DNA of 60,670 nucleotides, from NCBI GenBank assembly GCA_016870155.1, contig VGCE01000010.1, positions 1 to 60,670 on the forward strand. Reading direction: 5' to 3'. Positions within the stretch are counted from its first letter, which is position 1, and every line of letters starts with the position of its first letter. This DNA comes from Actinomycetota bacterium (lineage in GTDB: Bacteria > Actinomycetota > Thermoleophilia > Miltoncostaeales > Miltoncostaeaceae). A model generated the notes under the pieces. The model ran no database searches and was not told the origin of the DNA. It saw only the letters and a program-made list of their open reading frames with translations. Of the stretch, positions 39,415 to 48,191 are shown piece after piece. The position numbers were made by a program, and so were the translations under genes.

Positions 39415-40515
39415 ATGCAAGCCGACGTGCTCTTCGACGCCACGCCGCTCGATCGCGATCACGCCGCGCGGGGCATCGGCGCGGCCGTGCGCGGCATGGC
39501 CGAGGGGCTCGCGGGGCTGCCCGATGAGCAGCGTCCGGCGTTCCTCATCGCGGGCGACGGCGAGAACGCCCCGCTCACGCCTGAGCGCTACTCGGTGCGC
39601 TGGCCCCACTTCCGCGTGCGGCGCCTGCCCGATCCCTGGCCCATGGCCACCATCGAACGCCACGTGCGCGGGCTGAGGCCCAGCCTGTTCCACTCCACCC
39701 AGGCCCAGCTGCTTCCCACCGGCATGCCGAGCGTGGTCACGCTCTACGACCTCATCCCCGCCGCCTACCCCAAGCTGTTCCTCGCCGGTGCAGGGCGCCG
39801 GGCCGAGGCCTCGGCCTATCGTCGTTGGATGAAGCGACTGCCCGATGCCCGCCTCTTGCTCTGCATCTCGCAGGAGACCGCCGCCGACGCCGTGCGCCTG
39901 GCCGGTGCCGACCCCGCCCGCGTGCGCGTGGTGCCCCTGGCCGCACCGCCCGCCCCGCTGCCCGCCGGCGAGGTGCCCGACGACCCGTACATCCTCATGA
40001 GCGGCGGCCTGGAGCCCCACAAGAACCCCTGGCCGGTGGTGAGCGCGCTGGCCATGCTGCCCGAGCCCCTTCGCCTGGTGATGACGGGCCCGTGGGGCGG
40101 CCGCCGCGTGCGCCTGCTTCGCGACTACGCGCACCGGGCCGGCGTGCTGCACCGCGTCGACCTGCTGGGCCACGTGCCGGCGTCGCGTCTGGCGGCGCTT
40201 CGCGAGGGCGCGGTGGCCGTGGTGGTGCCGAGCATCAAGGAGGGCTTCGGCCTGCCGGTGCTGGAAGCCATGGAGGCGGGCGTGCCGGTGATCGCCAGCG
40301 ACACCCCGGCACTTCGCGAGGTCGGCGTCGACGGCCCCCGCTACGAGGACCCCTTCGACACCGCGGGCTGGGCCGACGCCATCGCCGAGGCCTGGCAGGA
40401 GCCCGAGGTGCGAAAGGCGGCGTCCATCGGCGGCCCCTCGCGCGCCAAGCAGTTCTCGTGGGATCGCACCACCGAGTTGGTGACCCAGGCCTACGACGAG
40501 GTGCTGGCCGCATGA
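39415..40515 (+). CDS. Glycosyltransferase family 4
   Basis: The 366-residue GT-B enzyme has the acceptor-domain motif HSTQAQLLP and TLYDLIP, and the donor domain with SGGLEPHKNPW and KEGFGLPVLEAMEAGVPVIA, holding the E-x7-E pair. It is the first of three consecutive GT4 genes in the polysaccharide locus and probably adds one sugar on the cytoplasmic face. The stop overlaps the next start (ATGA). Confidence 0.9.
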   Translation: MQADVLFDATPLDRDHAARGIGAAVRGMAEGLAGLPDEQRPAFLIAGDGENAPLTPERYSVRWPHFRVRRLPDPWPMATIERHVRGLRPSLFHSTQAQLLPTGMPSVVTLYDLIPAAYPKLFLAGAGRRAEASAYRRWMKRLPDARLLLCISQETAADAVRLAGADPARVRVVPLAAPPAPLPAGEVPDDPYILMSGGLEPHKNPWPVVSALAMLPEPLRLVMTGPWGGRRVRLLRDYAHRAGVLHRVDLLGHVPASRLAALREGAVAVVVPSIKEGFGLPVLEAMEAGVPVIASDTPALREVGVDGPRYEDPFDTAGWADAIAEAWQEPEVRKAASIGGPSRAKQFSWDRTTELVTQAYDEVLAA

Positions 40516-41606
40516 GCGGCGCACCGCATCGCGCCCGGCCCCTGGTGATGGTCGACCAGCGCCTGGCCCAACGCCGCCGCACGGGGATATCGCGGGTCAT
40601 CACCAAGACCCGCGAGGCCATGGCGGCAGACCCCCCCACCGACTTCGACGTGGTGTGGGTAAAAGGCCCGCGCGGGCTTCCGCGCCGCAACGCGCTGACC
40701 AGCCTGGGCAACCTGGTCATCGACATGCTCTGGCTCGGCGTGATGCTTCCGCGCAAGGCACGCGCGCGCGGCGCAAGCCTCATCCACGTGCCCATGAACT
40801 GGGGCCCGCTGCGCGGGCACACCCCCATCACGGTGATGATCCAGGACATCGCCTTCGAGCGCATGCCCGATCAATATCCGCGCGGCTTCCGCACATGGGC
40901 GTCCATCATCGGCCGCCGCACGGCCCGCCGTGCGCGCCTGGTGATGGCCACCACCGAGGCCGGTGCCCGCGACATCGAGGAGATCTACCGGGTGCCCGCC
41001 GAGCGCCTTCGCGTGGTGCACCTGGGCAGCGCCGCCGACCCCTCCGACTTCGACATGCCGCGCGAGCCGTTCATCCTGGCCGTGGGGGAGTTCGAGCCCA
41101 GAAAGCGCGTTCTCGACCTCATGCGCGGCCACGACCGCTACTTCGCCAGCGCCCCCACGTTCCCGCCCATCTGCCGGCTGGTGGTGGCGGGCGCGGGCGG
41201 AAGCCAGGAGCAGGAGGCCGCCGAGCGCCGCGGCGTGGGCTGCGATCTTCTGGGCTTCATCAGCGACGAGGAGCTCAGCGGCCTCTACGGCCGGGCCACG
41301 CTGTTCGTGAGCCTGTCGGCATACGAGGGCTTCGGCCTGCCCATCGTGGAGGCCATGGCCCACGGCTGCCCGGTGCTGGTCGCCGACAACTCATCGCAGG
41401 CCGAGGTGGCGGGCGACGGGGCGTTCCTCATCACCGACGCCTCGCCCGAGGGCATCGCCGCGCGCCTGGAGGAGGTGCTGGCCGACCGCGAGGAGCTCGA
41501 CCGCCGGGGCGCAGCCGCCAAGGCCCGGGCCGCCGAGCTGTCGTGGACCGAAACCGCCCGCAAGACCGCCGACGTGTGGCGCGAGGCCCTGGGGCTGCCC
41601 AGGTGA
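40512..41606 (+). CDS. Glycosyltransferase family 4
   Basis: The 364-residue GT-B enzyme opens with VMVDQRLAQRRRTGISRVI, has IHVPMNWGPLRGH and TVMIQDIAFER in the first domain, and AVGEFEPRKRVLDL plus YEGFGLPIVEAMAHGCPVLV in the donor domain. It is translationally coupled to the preceding GT4. A palindromic repeat follows three bases after its stop. Donor and acceptor are unknown. Confidence 0.9.
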   Translation: MSGAPHRARPLVMVDQRLAQRRRTGISRVITKTREAMAADPPTDFDVVWVKGPRGLPRRNALTSLGNLVIDMLWLGVMLPRKARARGASLIHVPMNWGPLRGHTPITVMIQDIAFERMPDQYPRGFRTWASIIGRRTARRARLVMATTEAGARDIEEIYRVPAERLRVVHLGSAADPSDFDMPREPFILAVGEFEPRKRVLDLMRGHDRYFASAPTFPPICRLVVAGAGGSQEQEAAERRGVGCDLLGFISDEELSGLYGRATLFVSLSAYEGFGLPIVEAMAHGCPVLVADNSSQAEVAGDGAFLITDASPEGIAARLEEVLADREELDRRGAAAKARAAELSWTETARKTADVWREALGLPR

Positions 41607-41608
41607 CG

Positions 41609-41632
41609 AAGGGGACAGGGGACTGTCCCCTT
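41609..41632. repeat. Palindromic repeat AAGGGGACAG/CTGTCCCCTT
   Basis: A perfect 10-bp-arm palindrome with a 4-base loop (GGGA) sits in the 79-base gap between two glycosyltransferase genes. A partial second copy (GACAGGGGACTGCCCCC) follows at about 41660-41676. The arms hold a GGGGACTGTCCCC-type core like the short dispersed palindromes of many bacterial genomes. It may also act as a hairpin in the operon mRNA. Confidence 0.7.
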
Positions 41633-41685
41633 ATGGGCGGGACGAGGGCACGGCTCGGCGACAGGGGACTGCCCCCGGGGTTCGT

Positions 41686-42759
41686 GTGAGGGTCGCCGTG
41701 GATGCCCACGCCGTGGCGCAGCCCACCCCGGGTGACGCCGGCAACGCCCGCTGGATCAAGAACCTCATCCACGCGCTGGTGGCCACGGCGGGCCCCGACG
41801 ATTCGGTGCTGGCGATGATCGCCCACGACCAGGCGCGCGAGCGCATCGACCCGGCCGTGCCGCTGATCGAGGTGACCGACCGCAACGTTTCGCGGCTGCT
41901 TCGCGGCGCCCCGCGCGTGATGCAGCGCGCCCGCGCCGACATCGGGGTGTTCAACTACGTGGTGCCCTTCCGCGGCCGCACGCCAAGCGCCGTGGTGGTG
42001 CACGACGCCGCGTTCGTCACCAACCCCGGATGGTTCAGCCGCCGCGACCGCGAGGTGCTGGGGCGCCTGGTGCCCTGGGCCATCCGCAGGGCCAGCGTGG
42101 TGATCGGCGTGAGCCATGCGGCGGCCGCGGAGATCACCGAGATCTTCGACATCCCCCCGCACAAGGTGCACGTGGTGCGCACCTACCCCGCGCCGGTGTT
42201 CACGCCCGACCCCTCGGGCCAGGCCGCCGAGCGCGTGTTCAGCCGCTTCGGCCTGAGGCGCTACGTGCTGGCCGTGGGCGACATCCACCCCCGCAAGAAC
42301 ATCGGCAGCCTCGCGCGCGCCATGGCGCTGATGGGCGACCCCGACCTGCAGCTGGCCCTGGTGGGCCGCCCCGCACTCGGTGGCGAGCAGATCGTGCAGG
42401 GCGCCAACGCCCACTGGCTCGGCCGGGTGACCGATGAGCAGCTGGTGGATCTCTACCGCGCTGCTGCAGTGGTGTGCGTGCCCTCGCTGTACGAGGGCTT
42501 CGGCCTGCCGATCCTCGAGGCCATGGCCTGCGGCGCCCCTGTGGTGGCAAGCAACCGCGGGGCCATGCCCGAGATCGCCGGCGAGGGGGCCATCACCACC
42601 GACCCCACGCCCAATGGGCTCGCGCTCGGCATTCGCGAGGCGCTCGATGCCGCGCAGGCCGAGCGGCTGGGGGTGGCGGGCGTGCAGCAGGCCACCAACT
42701 TCAGCGAGCAGGCCATGGGCGAGGCGGGGTGGGCCGCCGCGCGGGCTGCCGTCAGTTGA
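41686..42759 (+). CDS. Glycosyltransferase family 4
   Basis: The 357-residue GT-B enzyme has VAVDAHAVAQPTPGDAGNAR at its N-terminus (a glycine-rich acceptor loop), VVVHDAAFVTNPGWFS in the first domain, AVGDIHPRKNIGSLA and YEGFGLPILEAMACGAPVVA in the donor domain. GTG 41686 follows the palindromic spacer; no strong ribosome-binding site is visible. It is followed by the interrupted GT39-like gene. Confidence 0.9.
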   Translation: MRVAVDAHAVAQPTPGDAGNARWIKNLIHALVATAGPDDSVLAMIAHDQARERIDPAVPLIEVTDRNVSRLLRGAPRVMQRARADIGVFNYVVPFRGRTPSAVVVHDAAFVTNPGWFSRRDREVLGRLVPWAIRRASVVIGVSHAAAAEITEIFDIPPHKVHVVRTYPAPVFTPDPSGQAAERVFSRFGLRRYVLAVGDIHPRKNIGSLARAMALMGDPDLQLALVGRPALGGEQIVQGANAHWLGRVTDEQLVDLYRAAAVVCVPSLYEGFGLPILEAMACGAPVVASNRGAMPEIAGEGAITTDPTPNGLALGIREALDAAQAERLGVAGVQQATNFSEQAMGEAGWAAARAAVS

Positions 42760-42776
42760 CCGACCGGCTGAGCGTC

Positions 42777-44318
42777 ATGCGACGTAACGCGCCCCTCATC
42801 GCCCTTGGCGTGATCGTGGCCATCGCGGTAGGCCTGCGGGTGTACGTGCTCACCACCCCCCTCATGCGGTTCGAGGGTGACGAGGGCGTGACCGGCGTGA
42901 TGGCCCAAGACATCCTCAGCGGCGACTTCCCCGTGTACTTCGGGGTGCAGAGCTACCAGGGGGCCCTGGAGCAATACCTGCAGGCGCCCCTGCTGTGGCT
43001 GCTGCCCGACACCCCGTTCGTGCTCCGCCTGGTGCAGGTGGCGCTCATCGCGCTGATCCTCGTGGCCACCTACCTCGTGGCGCACCGTGTGACGCGCTCG
43101 CGCTGGGGCGGCGTGCTGGCGGCCGCCCTGCTGGCGGTGGGCCCGTACTACTTCCTGTGGAAGGGCATCAAGAGCCACGGCGGCTACGACGGCGCGCTGC
43201 TCGCGGGACTGGTCATGGTGCTGGCGGCCTTGATGCTGCGGGTGGATGGCCGGCGCCGCAACGTGGTGGCCCTGGTGCTGGGAATCGCGGCCGGGGTGGC
43301 GATCTGGGAGAACCCGACCTCGCTCTACATGGTGATCCCGGCCGCCATCTGGGCCATCGGCAGTGCCCGCGGTGCGCTGCTGCGCCTGCTGCCCTGAGGA
43401 ATCGGCGGGCTCATCATCGGAATCGTCCCGATGCTGGTGCACATCGCCCGCACGGGGGTGTTCCTGCCCACGGGGTCCGAGGAGCAACCCGCCACCTCCA
43501 TCGTGCAGCGGGCGCGCAACCTCTTCGAGCCGGTGCTGCCGGACTTCTTCGGCATCAACGGCACGGTGGCCAGCACCTACAGCCCGCTGTCGCGAGCGCT
43601 CACGCTGCTGGCGATCATCGCGCTTCTCGGTGCCGTGTGGCACCGGCGCAAGGGCCTGTGGGATCTCCTGCGCCTGCGGCGCGACCGTCGTCGCCCCATC
43701 GACCTGATCCTGCTCGGCCTGATCATCACGCCGATCCTCTACTCGCTCTCGCCCTTCACGTGGTTCATCGCGGAGCCCCGGTACCTGTTCACCGCCTACC
43801 CCTTCGTGGCCATCGCGGTGGCAGCAGGGCTGGCGAGCATCCGGGTGCGCGAGTTCCGCGTGGCGGCAGTCACCACCGTGCTCATCGGATCCACCTTCCT
43901 GCTATCGGTCGCACTCGCCGATGCGCTCAAGGGCCAGGGCACGATCATCGCCACCCGCAGCGGCGCCTTCTACACCGAGGACCTCCCGCAGGTCGACGAT
44001 GTGCTGCGGCGCGAGGGCGTGCGCACGGCCTACGCCAACGTGTGGCTGGCAGGTCCCCTGCAGTTCTCCACCGGCGGCGATGTGCGGGTGGGCAGCGGAT
44101 GGTGGACGCAGTTCCCCGACACCGAGCGACGGGTGCGCGGCAGCAGGTCACCGGCAGTGGTGGTGCCCACCGAGCCCGCTGCGGCCGAGGTGCGTCGCCT
44201 GCTCACGGCCAGCGGGCGCCAATTCCGCGAGACCGCCGCGGGCAGGTTCACGGTGTTCACGCGCATCACGCCGGGGTGGCATCCGGCCACAACCAGCTAC
44301 GTGTTCGTCCCCGGGTGA
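42777..44318 (+). pseudogene. GT39-like membrane glycosyltransferase interrupted by TGA
   Basis: The frame encodes a multi-pass protein similar along its length to the one at 59153-60670 (both have RFEGDEGVTGVMAQ, SYQGALEQY, AVGPYY and EPRYLFT). After SARGALLRLLP a TGA at 43395-43397 stops it, and the same frame continues GIGGLIIGIVPMLVHIA to a normal end at 44318. The paralog reads SARGSLKRLFPPAVGGFVIG at this place, so the TGA replaces a sense codon. The full length would be about 513 codons. Recent nonsense mutation, assembly error or read-through are all possible. Re-initiation at ATG 43431 would give only the C-terminal half. Confidence 0.8.
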
Positions 44319-44366
44319 GGCCGTGGGTTAGCCTGCTCTGAACGTCCGCCGCTTCGGAGGCCTCCG

Positions 44367-45017
44367 CTGAACTACGAGCGCATCTACGCATACCGCTTTC
44401 GCGACATCGACCAAGGCGACCGTGAGGTCGTCTGGGAGGAACTCGCCGGGTTTCTTCATCCCCTCCTTGGGCAGCCTGACACCGTCCTCGATCCGGCGGC
44501 AGGGCTCGGGGAGTTCATCAGGCATTCCCCCGCGCGCGAGCGGTGGGCCGTGGACGCTGTTGACTTCGGGCTCGGCGATGACCCGGCCGTCACGTTCATC
44601 CAGGGAGACACGCTGACGGCGAACGTCCCCGACGGTCACTTCGACGCAGTGTGGGTCTCCAACTTCCTCGAGCACCTCCTGAGTCAGGAGCAAGTGGCGG
44701 AGTTTCTCGAGCACATGTACGCCAAGCTCAGGCCCGGCGGGCGAATCGCCATCATGGGACCCAATTTCAAGTACTGCTACCGGGAGTACTTCGACTGCGC
44801 TGATCACACGGTGGTGCTGTCCCACATCGGCGTGGCGGAACACGTGGTGGGAGCCGGCTTCGACCTCGACCAGGTCACTCCGCGATTCCTCCCGTATTCG
44901 TTCCGGGGAAGGCTCCCGGCAGGGCGCAGTCTGGTGCGGCGATACCTCCACTCACCGTGGGCGTGGCGCTTCCTGGGTAAGCAGTTCCTCGTGGTGGCCC
45001 GACGCCCCGGGGCATAA
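44367..45017 (+). CDS. SAM-dependent methyltransferase (apparent CTG start)
   Basis: The 216-residue class I methyltransferase has NYERIYAYRFRDIDQ at the N-terminus and the SAM-binding loop LDPAAGLGEF (about 46-55). The acidic VDFGLGDDP, VWVSNFLEHL and LRPGGRIAIMGP follow. The first standard start (GTG 44550) would remove the SAM loop. The frame opens only after the previous stop, and CTG 44367, 6 bases after GGAGG (44356-44360), is the only sensible start. A TAGCCT hexamer at 44329-44334 may be the -10. It probably methylates a sugar or lipid intermediate. GC is slightly below that of neighbours. Confidence 0.78.
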   Translation: MNYERIYAYRFRDIDQGDREVVWEELAGFLHPLLGQPDTVLDPAAGLGEFIRHSPARERWAVDAVDFGLGDDPAVTFIQGDTLTANVPDGHFDAVWVSNFLEHLLSQEQVAEFLEHMYAKLRPGGRIAIMGPNFKYCYREYFDCADHTVVLSHIGVAEHVVGAGFDLDQVTPRFLPYSFRGRLPAGRSLVRRYLHSPWAWRFLGKQFLVVARRPGA

Positions 45018-45057
45018 GGGCCTCGGTCGCCACCAACGGCTCGCCGGATAACGCTCC

Positions 45058-46161
45058 GTGAAGATCGCCCTCATCGGCACCCGCGGCATCCCCGCCGCGT
45101 ACTCCGGCTTCGAGACCGCCGTCGAGAACCTCTCGCGTGAGTTCACCGCGCGCGGGCACGAGGTCACCGTGTACTGCCGGCCCCACATGACCGAGCGGCG
45201 GGACGAGCACGCAGGTGCGCGCCTGGTGCACCTGCCGACGATCCGCAACAAGTACTTCGACACCCTCGCGCACACCACGGTGAGCACCGGCCACATGGTG
45301 GCGAAGGAGCGCCCCGACGTAGCCATCTACTTCATCGCAGGCAATGCCCCGGTGGTGCCATTCGCGCGCATGGCCGGCGTGCCGAGCATCCTGCAGATCG
45401 ACGGCATGGACTCCGAGCGCGCCAAGTGGCCCCGCGCAGCCCGGGCGATCATCCGGCAGTTCGAGCACATGTCGGCGGCGGCGGCCACTATCGCCGTCAC
45501 GGACAGCGAGAGCGTGGCCGACCTCTACGAACAACGCTTCGGCCGGCGCCTGCTGGCGATCCCCTACGGCGCGGATGTGCCCGATCCCGGCACCACCCAG
45601 GCACTCGACGAGCTCGGGCTGATTCCCGGTGAATACATCCTCTTCGTCGGGCGTCTGGTGCCCGAGAACAACGCCCACCTGCTGGTGCAGGCCTACGCCA
45701 GGCTCGACACCGACTGGCCCCTGGTGATCGTGGGTGATGCTCCCTACGCCGACGACTACATCGCCACGCTCAAGGCGGATGCCGGTGACCGCGTGCTCTT
45801 CCCCGGCTACGTCTTCGGAGACGGATACGCGGAGCTCGTGCACAACTGCGGCCTCATGTGCGCGCCGACGGAGGTGGGCGGGACGCATCCCGTGATCGTC
45901 GAGGCCATGGCGGCGGGCGCACCGCTGGTGGTGAGCGACCACCTGCCCAACCTCGAGGTGGTCGGGGATGCCGCAGCCACGTTCTCGCTGGCGGCTGCCC
46001 CCGCCTCGCTCACGCAGGTGCTCGCGCGCCTGGTGGCAGACCCCGACCGTCGCGCGGCGCTCGGGGCCGCAGCCGAATCGCGCGCTCACGACCTCTTCGG
46101 CTGGGATCGCTGCGCCGACCGGTACCTCGCGGTGATCGATGCCCTCGGATGCCGCCCGTGA
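45058..46161 (+). CDS. Glycosyltransferase with DUF1972-type N-terminus (rhamnosyltransferase-like)
   Basis: The 367-residue GT-B enzyme begins MKIALIGTRGIPAAYSGFET, the DUF1972 signature found in rhamnosyl- and related transferases. It has FVGRLVPENNAHLLVQA and PTEVGGTHPVIVEAMAAGAP in the donor domain. With RmlC encoded nearby, a rhamnose donor is plausible but unproven. GTG 45058 starts the conserved N-terminus. Its stop overlaps the next start (GTGA). Confidence 0.9.
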   Translation: MKIALIGTRGIPAAYSGFETAVENLSREFTARGHEVTVYCRPHMTERRDEHAGARLVHLPTIRNKYFDTLAHTTVSTGHMVAKERPDVAIYFIAGNAPVVPFARMAGVPSILQIDGMDSERAKWPRAARAIIRQFEHMSAAAATIAVTDSESVADLYEQRFGRRLLAIPYGADVPDPGTTQALDELGLIPGEYILFVGRLVPENNAHLLVQAYARLDTDWPLVIVGDAPYADDYIATLKADAGDRVLFPGYVFGDGYAELVHNCGLMCAPTEVGGTHPVIVEAMAAGAPLVVSDHLPNLEVVGDAAATFSLAAAPASLTQVLARLVADPDRRAALGAAAESRAHDLFGWDRCADRYLAVIDALGCRP

Positions 46162-47186
46162 GCCAGCCGGACGAGGTCGTCGAGCGCAAGGCGATCAGCA
46201 CGCGATCCGTTGTGATCGGCCTTGCGATCGGGCTCCCTCTCTCGGTGCTCTTCCTCTGGCTCGCCGTCCGCGGGGTGAGCTTCGACGAGGTCTGGGGCGC
46301 CCTCAGGAGCGCCAACCCCTGGCTCGTACTGCTCGCGGTGCCGTTCCTGCTGATGCTGTTCGTGATGCAGGGCCTGCGGTGGCGACACCTCGTGGTGGCG
46401 CCCAATCCGCCCAGGCGGCGCATCTTCGTGGTGCTCATGTTCGTTGGCACGGCCATCACCAACGTGGTGCCCGGACGCCCCGGCGATGTCGCGCGCGGAA
46501 TCTGGCTGTCCAGGATCGGGCGCATCCCCGTGGCCAGGTCGTTGACCTCGGTGGGCGTGGACCGCGCCATGGATGTGGCGACGGTGTTCGTGCTGCTGCT
46601 GGTGTGCCTGCCGTTCATCGAGGCGCCCGACTGGCTCATCACGCTGGCAATCGTCGGCGCGGTCGTCTGCGTGCTTGCCGCGGTCGTGCTGCTGGTCGCC
46701 TGGTGGTACGCGCACAAGCGCAACCCCCAGGACCCCGCCGCGGGAATGGAGAAGGGCGAGCGCTCATGGTGGCGCCATCAGCTCAGCGGTGTCATTCGCG
46801 GCCTCGCCGTGCTGTCGCGCCCGCGCGACTTCTCGCTGGCCGTCGGTGCGAGCTTCATCGGATGGGGCTTCAACGCCTTCGGCACCTGGCTGGTGGCCGA
46901 ATCCCTCGGGCTGGGCATCGGCATCGCCGGTGCCCTGCTGGTCACGAGCGTCATCGCCCTTGGATCAGCCATTCCGTCGTCGCCGGGAATGATCGGCACG
47001 TTCCAGTGGCTCGCCGTGGCGAGCCTGGCCGTGGTCGGCATCGGCCGTGCGGATGCCCTCGCTTTCTCCATCCTGCTGCAGGCTGCCTGGTACATCCCCA
47101 CCACGCTCTCCGGCGTGCCGGGGGCATGGTGGCTCACGCGCCAGGGCACCACGGCGCCCACGGCGTCGGCGGCACCCGACGCCTGA
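46158..47186 (+). CDS. Flippase-like LPG-synthase transmembrane protein (UPF0104)
   Basis: The 342-residue protein has about eight helices and the family's two cytoplasm-proximal motifs, GRPGDVARGIWLSR (about 112-125) and PSSPGMIGTFQW (about 274-285). Members include the membrane part of lysylphosphatidylglycerol synthase and proteins proposed to move or accept lipid-linked sugars. It is translationally coupled to the glycosyltransferase before it. Its TGA stop abuts the convergent gene's stop in a TGATCA palindrome. Confidence 0.85.
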   Translation: MSQPDEVVERKAISTRSVVIGLAIGLPLSVLFLWLAVRGVSFDEVWGALRSANPWLVLLAVPFLLMLFVMQGLRWRHLVVAPNPPRRRIFVVLMFVGTAITNVVPGRPGDVARGIWLSRIGRIPVARSLTSVGVDRAMDVATVFVLLLVCLPFIEAPDWLITLAIVGAVVCVLAAVVLLVAWWYAHKRNPQDPAAGMEKGERSWWRHQLSGVIRGLAVLSRPRDFSLAVGASFIGWGFNAFGTWLVAESLGLGIGIAGALLVTSVIALGSAIPSSPGMIGTFQWLAVASLAVVGIGRADALAFSILLQAAWYIPTTLSGVPGAWWLTRQGTTAPTASAAPDA

Positions 47187-48164
47187 TCAGCCGGTGCCGG
47201 CCTCCCGGCGCGCGGCGTGGGCATCGTGCTCGGCCTGCGCGGGATCCCCGATGACCTCGGCCACCACGTAGTTCGGCCTGCCCCGCACCTCGTCGTAGAT
47301 CTTCCCTACGTACTCGCCGAGGATCCCCATGAACAGAAACAGTGCGGCGCCGATGAACAGCAGCACGATCATCAGCGATGCCCAACCCGGCGGGATGTCC
47401 GCCCCCACGATGCTCCCCACGATCACCCAGATGAGGCCGATCACGGCGAGTGCGGTCATGAGGAACCCCATGCCGGTCATCAACCGCAGCGGGAGCTTCG
47501 AGAACGAGAAGATGGCGTTGGTCGCGCCAACGGTTCGCTTCACCAGCGAGTACTTGGTCTCGCCGGCGAGCCGCTCGCGGCGCTCGGCCTCCATGCCCAC
47601 CTGGTGGAAGCCCGCGAACGCCCGGAGCCCCGGGAAGTAACGGCCCTTCTCGGGCATGGCATTCAGCACGTCCACCACGCGGCGATCCATGAGTGAGAAC
47701 GGCCCGGCGTCGCGCGGAAGGTCAATGCTCATCACGCGCTCGGCGAGGCGGTAGAAGCTGGTGAAGGCCGCGCGCAGGAAGCGGCCCTCCTTGCGCCCCT
47801 TGCGCACGGCGTACACCACGTCGGCACCCTCGTGCCAGGCGTTGATGAGCCGCGGGAGGATGTCCGGGCCGTCCTGCAGGTCGGCGTCCATCACGATCAC
47901 GGCATCGCCCCGCGACTCGCGCAGACCGGCCTCGATGGCCGCCTCGTGACCGAAGTTGCGCGACAGCACCACCACGCGCACGCGGGGGTCGGCATCGGAG
48001 ATCTGGGTGGCGATCGCCACCGAGCGATCGCGCGAGCCATCATCAACGAATACGAACTCGATGTCGTCGGGCAGGGGGTCGAGCTCGGCCGACACCTGCC
48101 GGTGCAGTTCGGCGAGCACCTCTTCCTCGTTGTACATCGGAACGACGATCGAGATCAGCGACAT
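47187..48164 (-). CDS. GT2 polyprenol-phosphate sugar synthase (GtrB/DPM-like)
   Basis: The 325-residue enzyme has SIVVPMYNEEEVLAEL, VDDGSRDRS (about 41-49) and DADLQDGPD (about 94-102), the metal-binding motifs of dolichol-phosphate-mannose-synthase-like GT2 enzymes. Two C-terminal transmembrane helices (about 229-251 and 261-285) are typical of GtrB. It would charge undecaprenyl phosphate with a sugar for the GT39-like membrane enzymes in the locus. It is on the minus strand, opposite most of the locus, together with the methyltransferase gene just upstream. Confidence 0.93.
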   Translation of the reverse strand: MSLISIVVPMYNEEEVLAELHRQVSAELDPLPDDIEFVFVDDGSRDRSVAIATQISDADPRVRVVVLSRNFGHEAAIEAGLRESRGDAVIVMDADLQDGPDILPRLINAWHEGADVVYAVRKGRKEGRFLRAAFTSFYRLAERVMSIDLPRDAGPFSLMDRRVVDVLNAMPEKGRYFPGLRAFAGFHQVGMEAERRERLAGETKYSLVKRTVGATNAIFSFSKLPLRLMTGMGFLMTALAVIGLIWVIVGSIVGADIPPGWASLMIVLLFIGAALFLFMGILGEYVGKIYDEVRGRPNYVVAEVIGDPAQAEHDAHAARREAGTG

Positions 48165-48191
48165 CTTCTCCTCCCGGCGCGCGGAGAGTAG

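Noticed and set aside
44550-45017. GTG 44550 as the methyltransferase start
   Set aside because: It would delete the SAM-binding loop LDPAAGLGEF and has no suitable ribosome-binding site.
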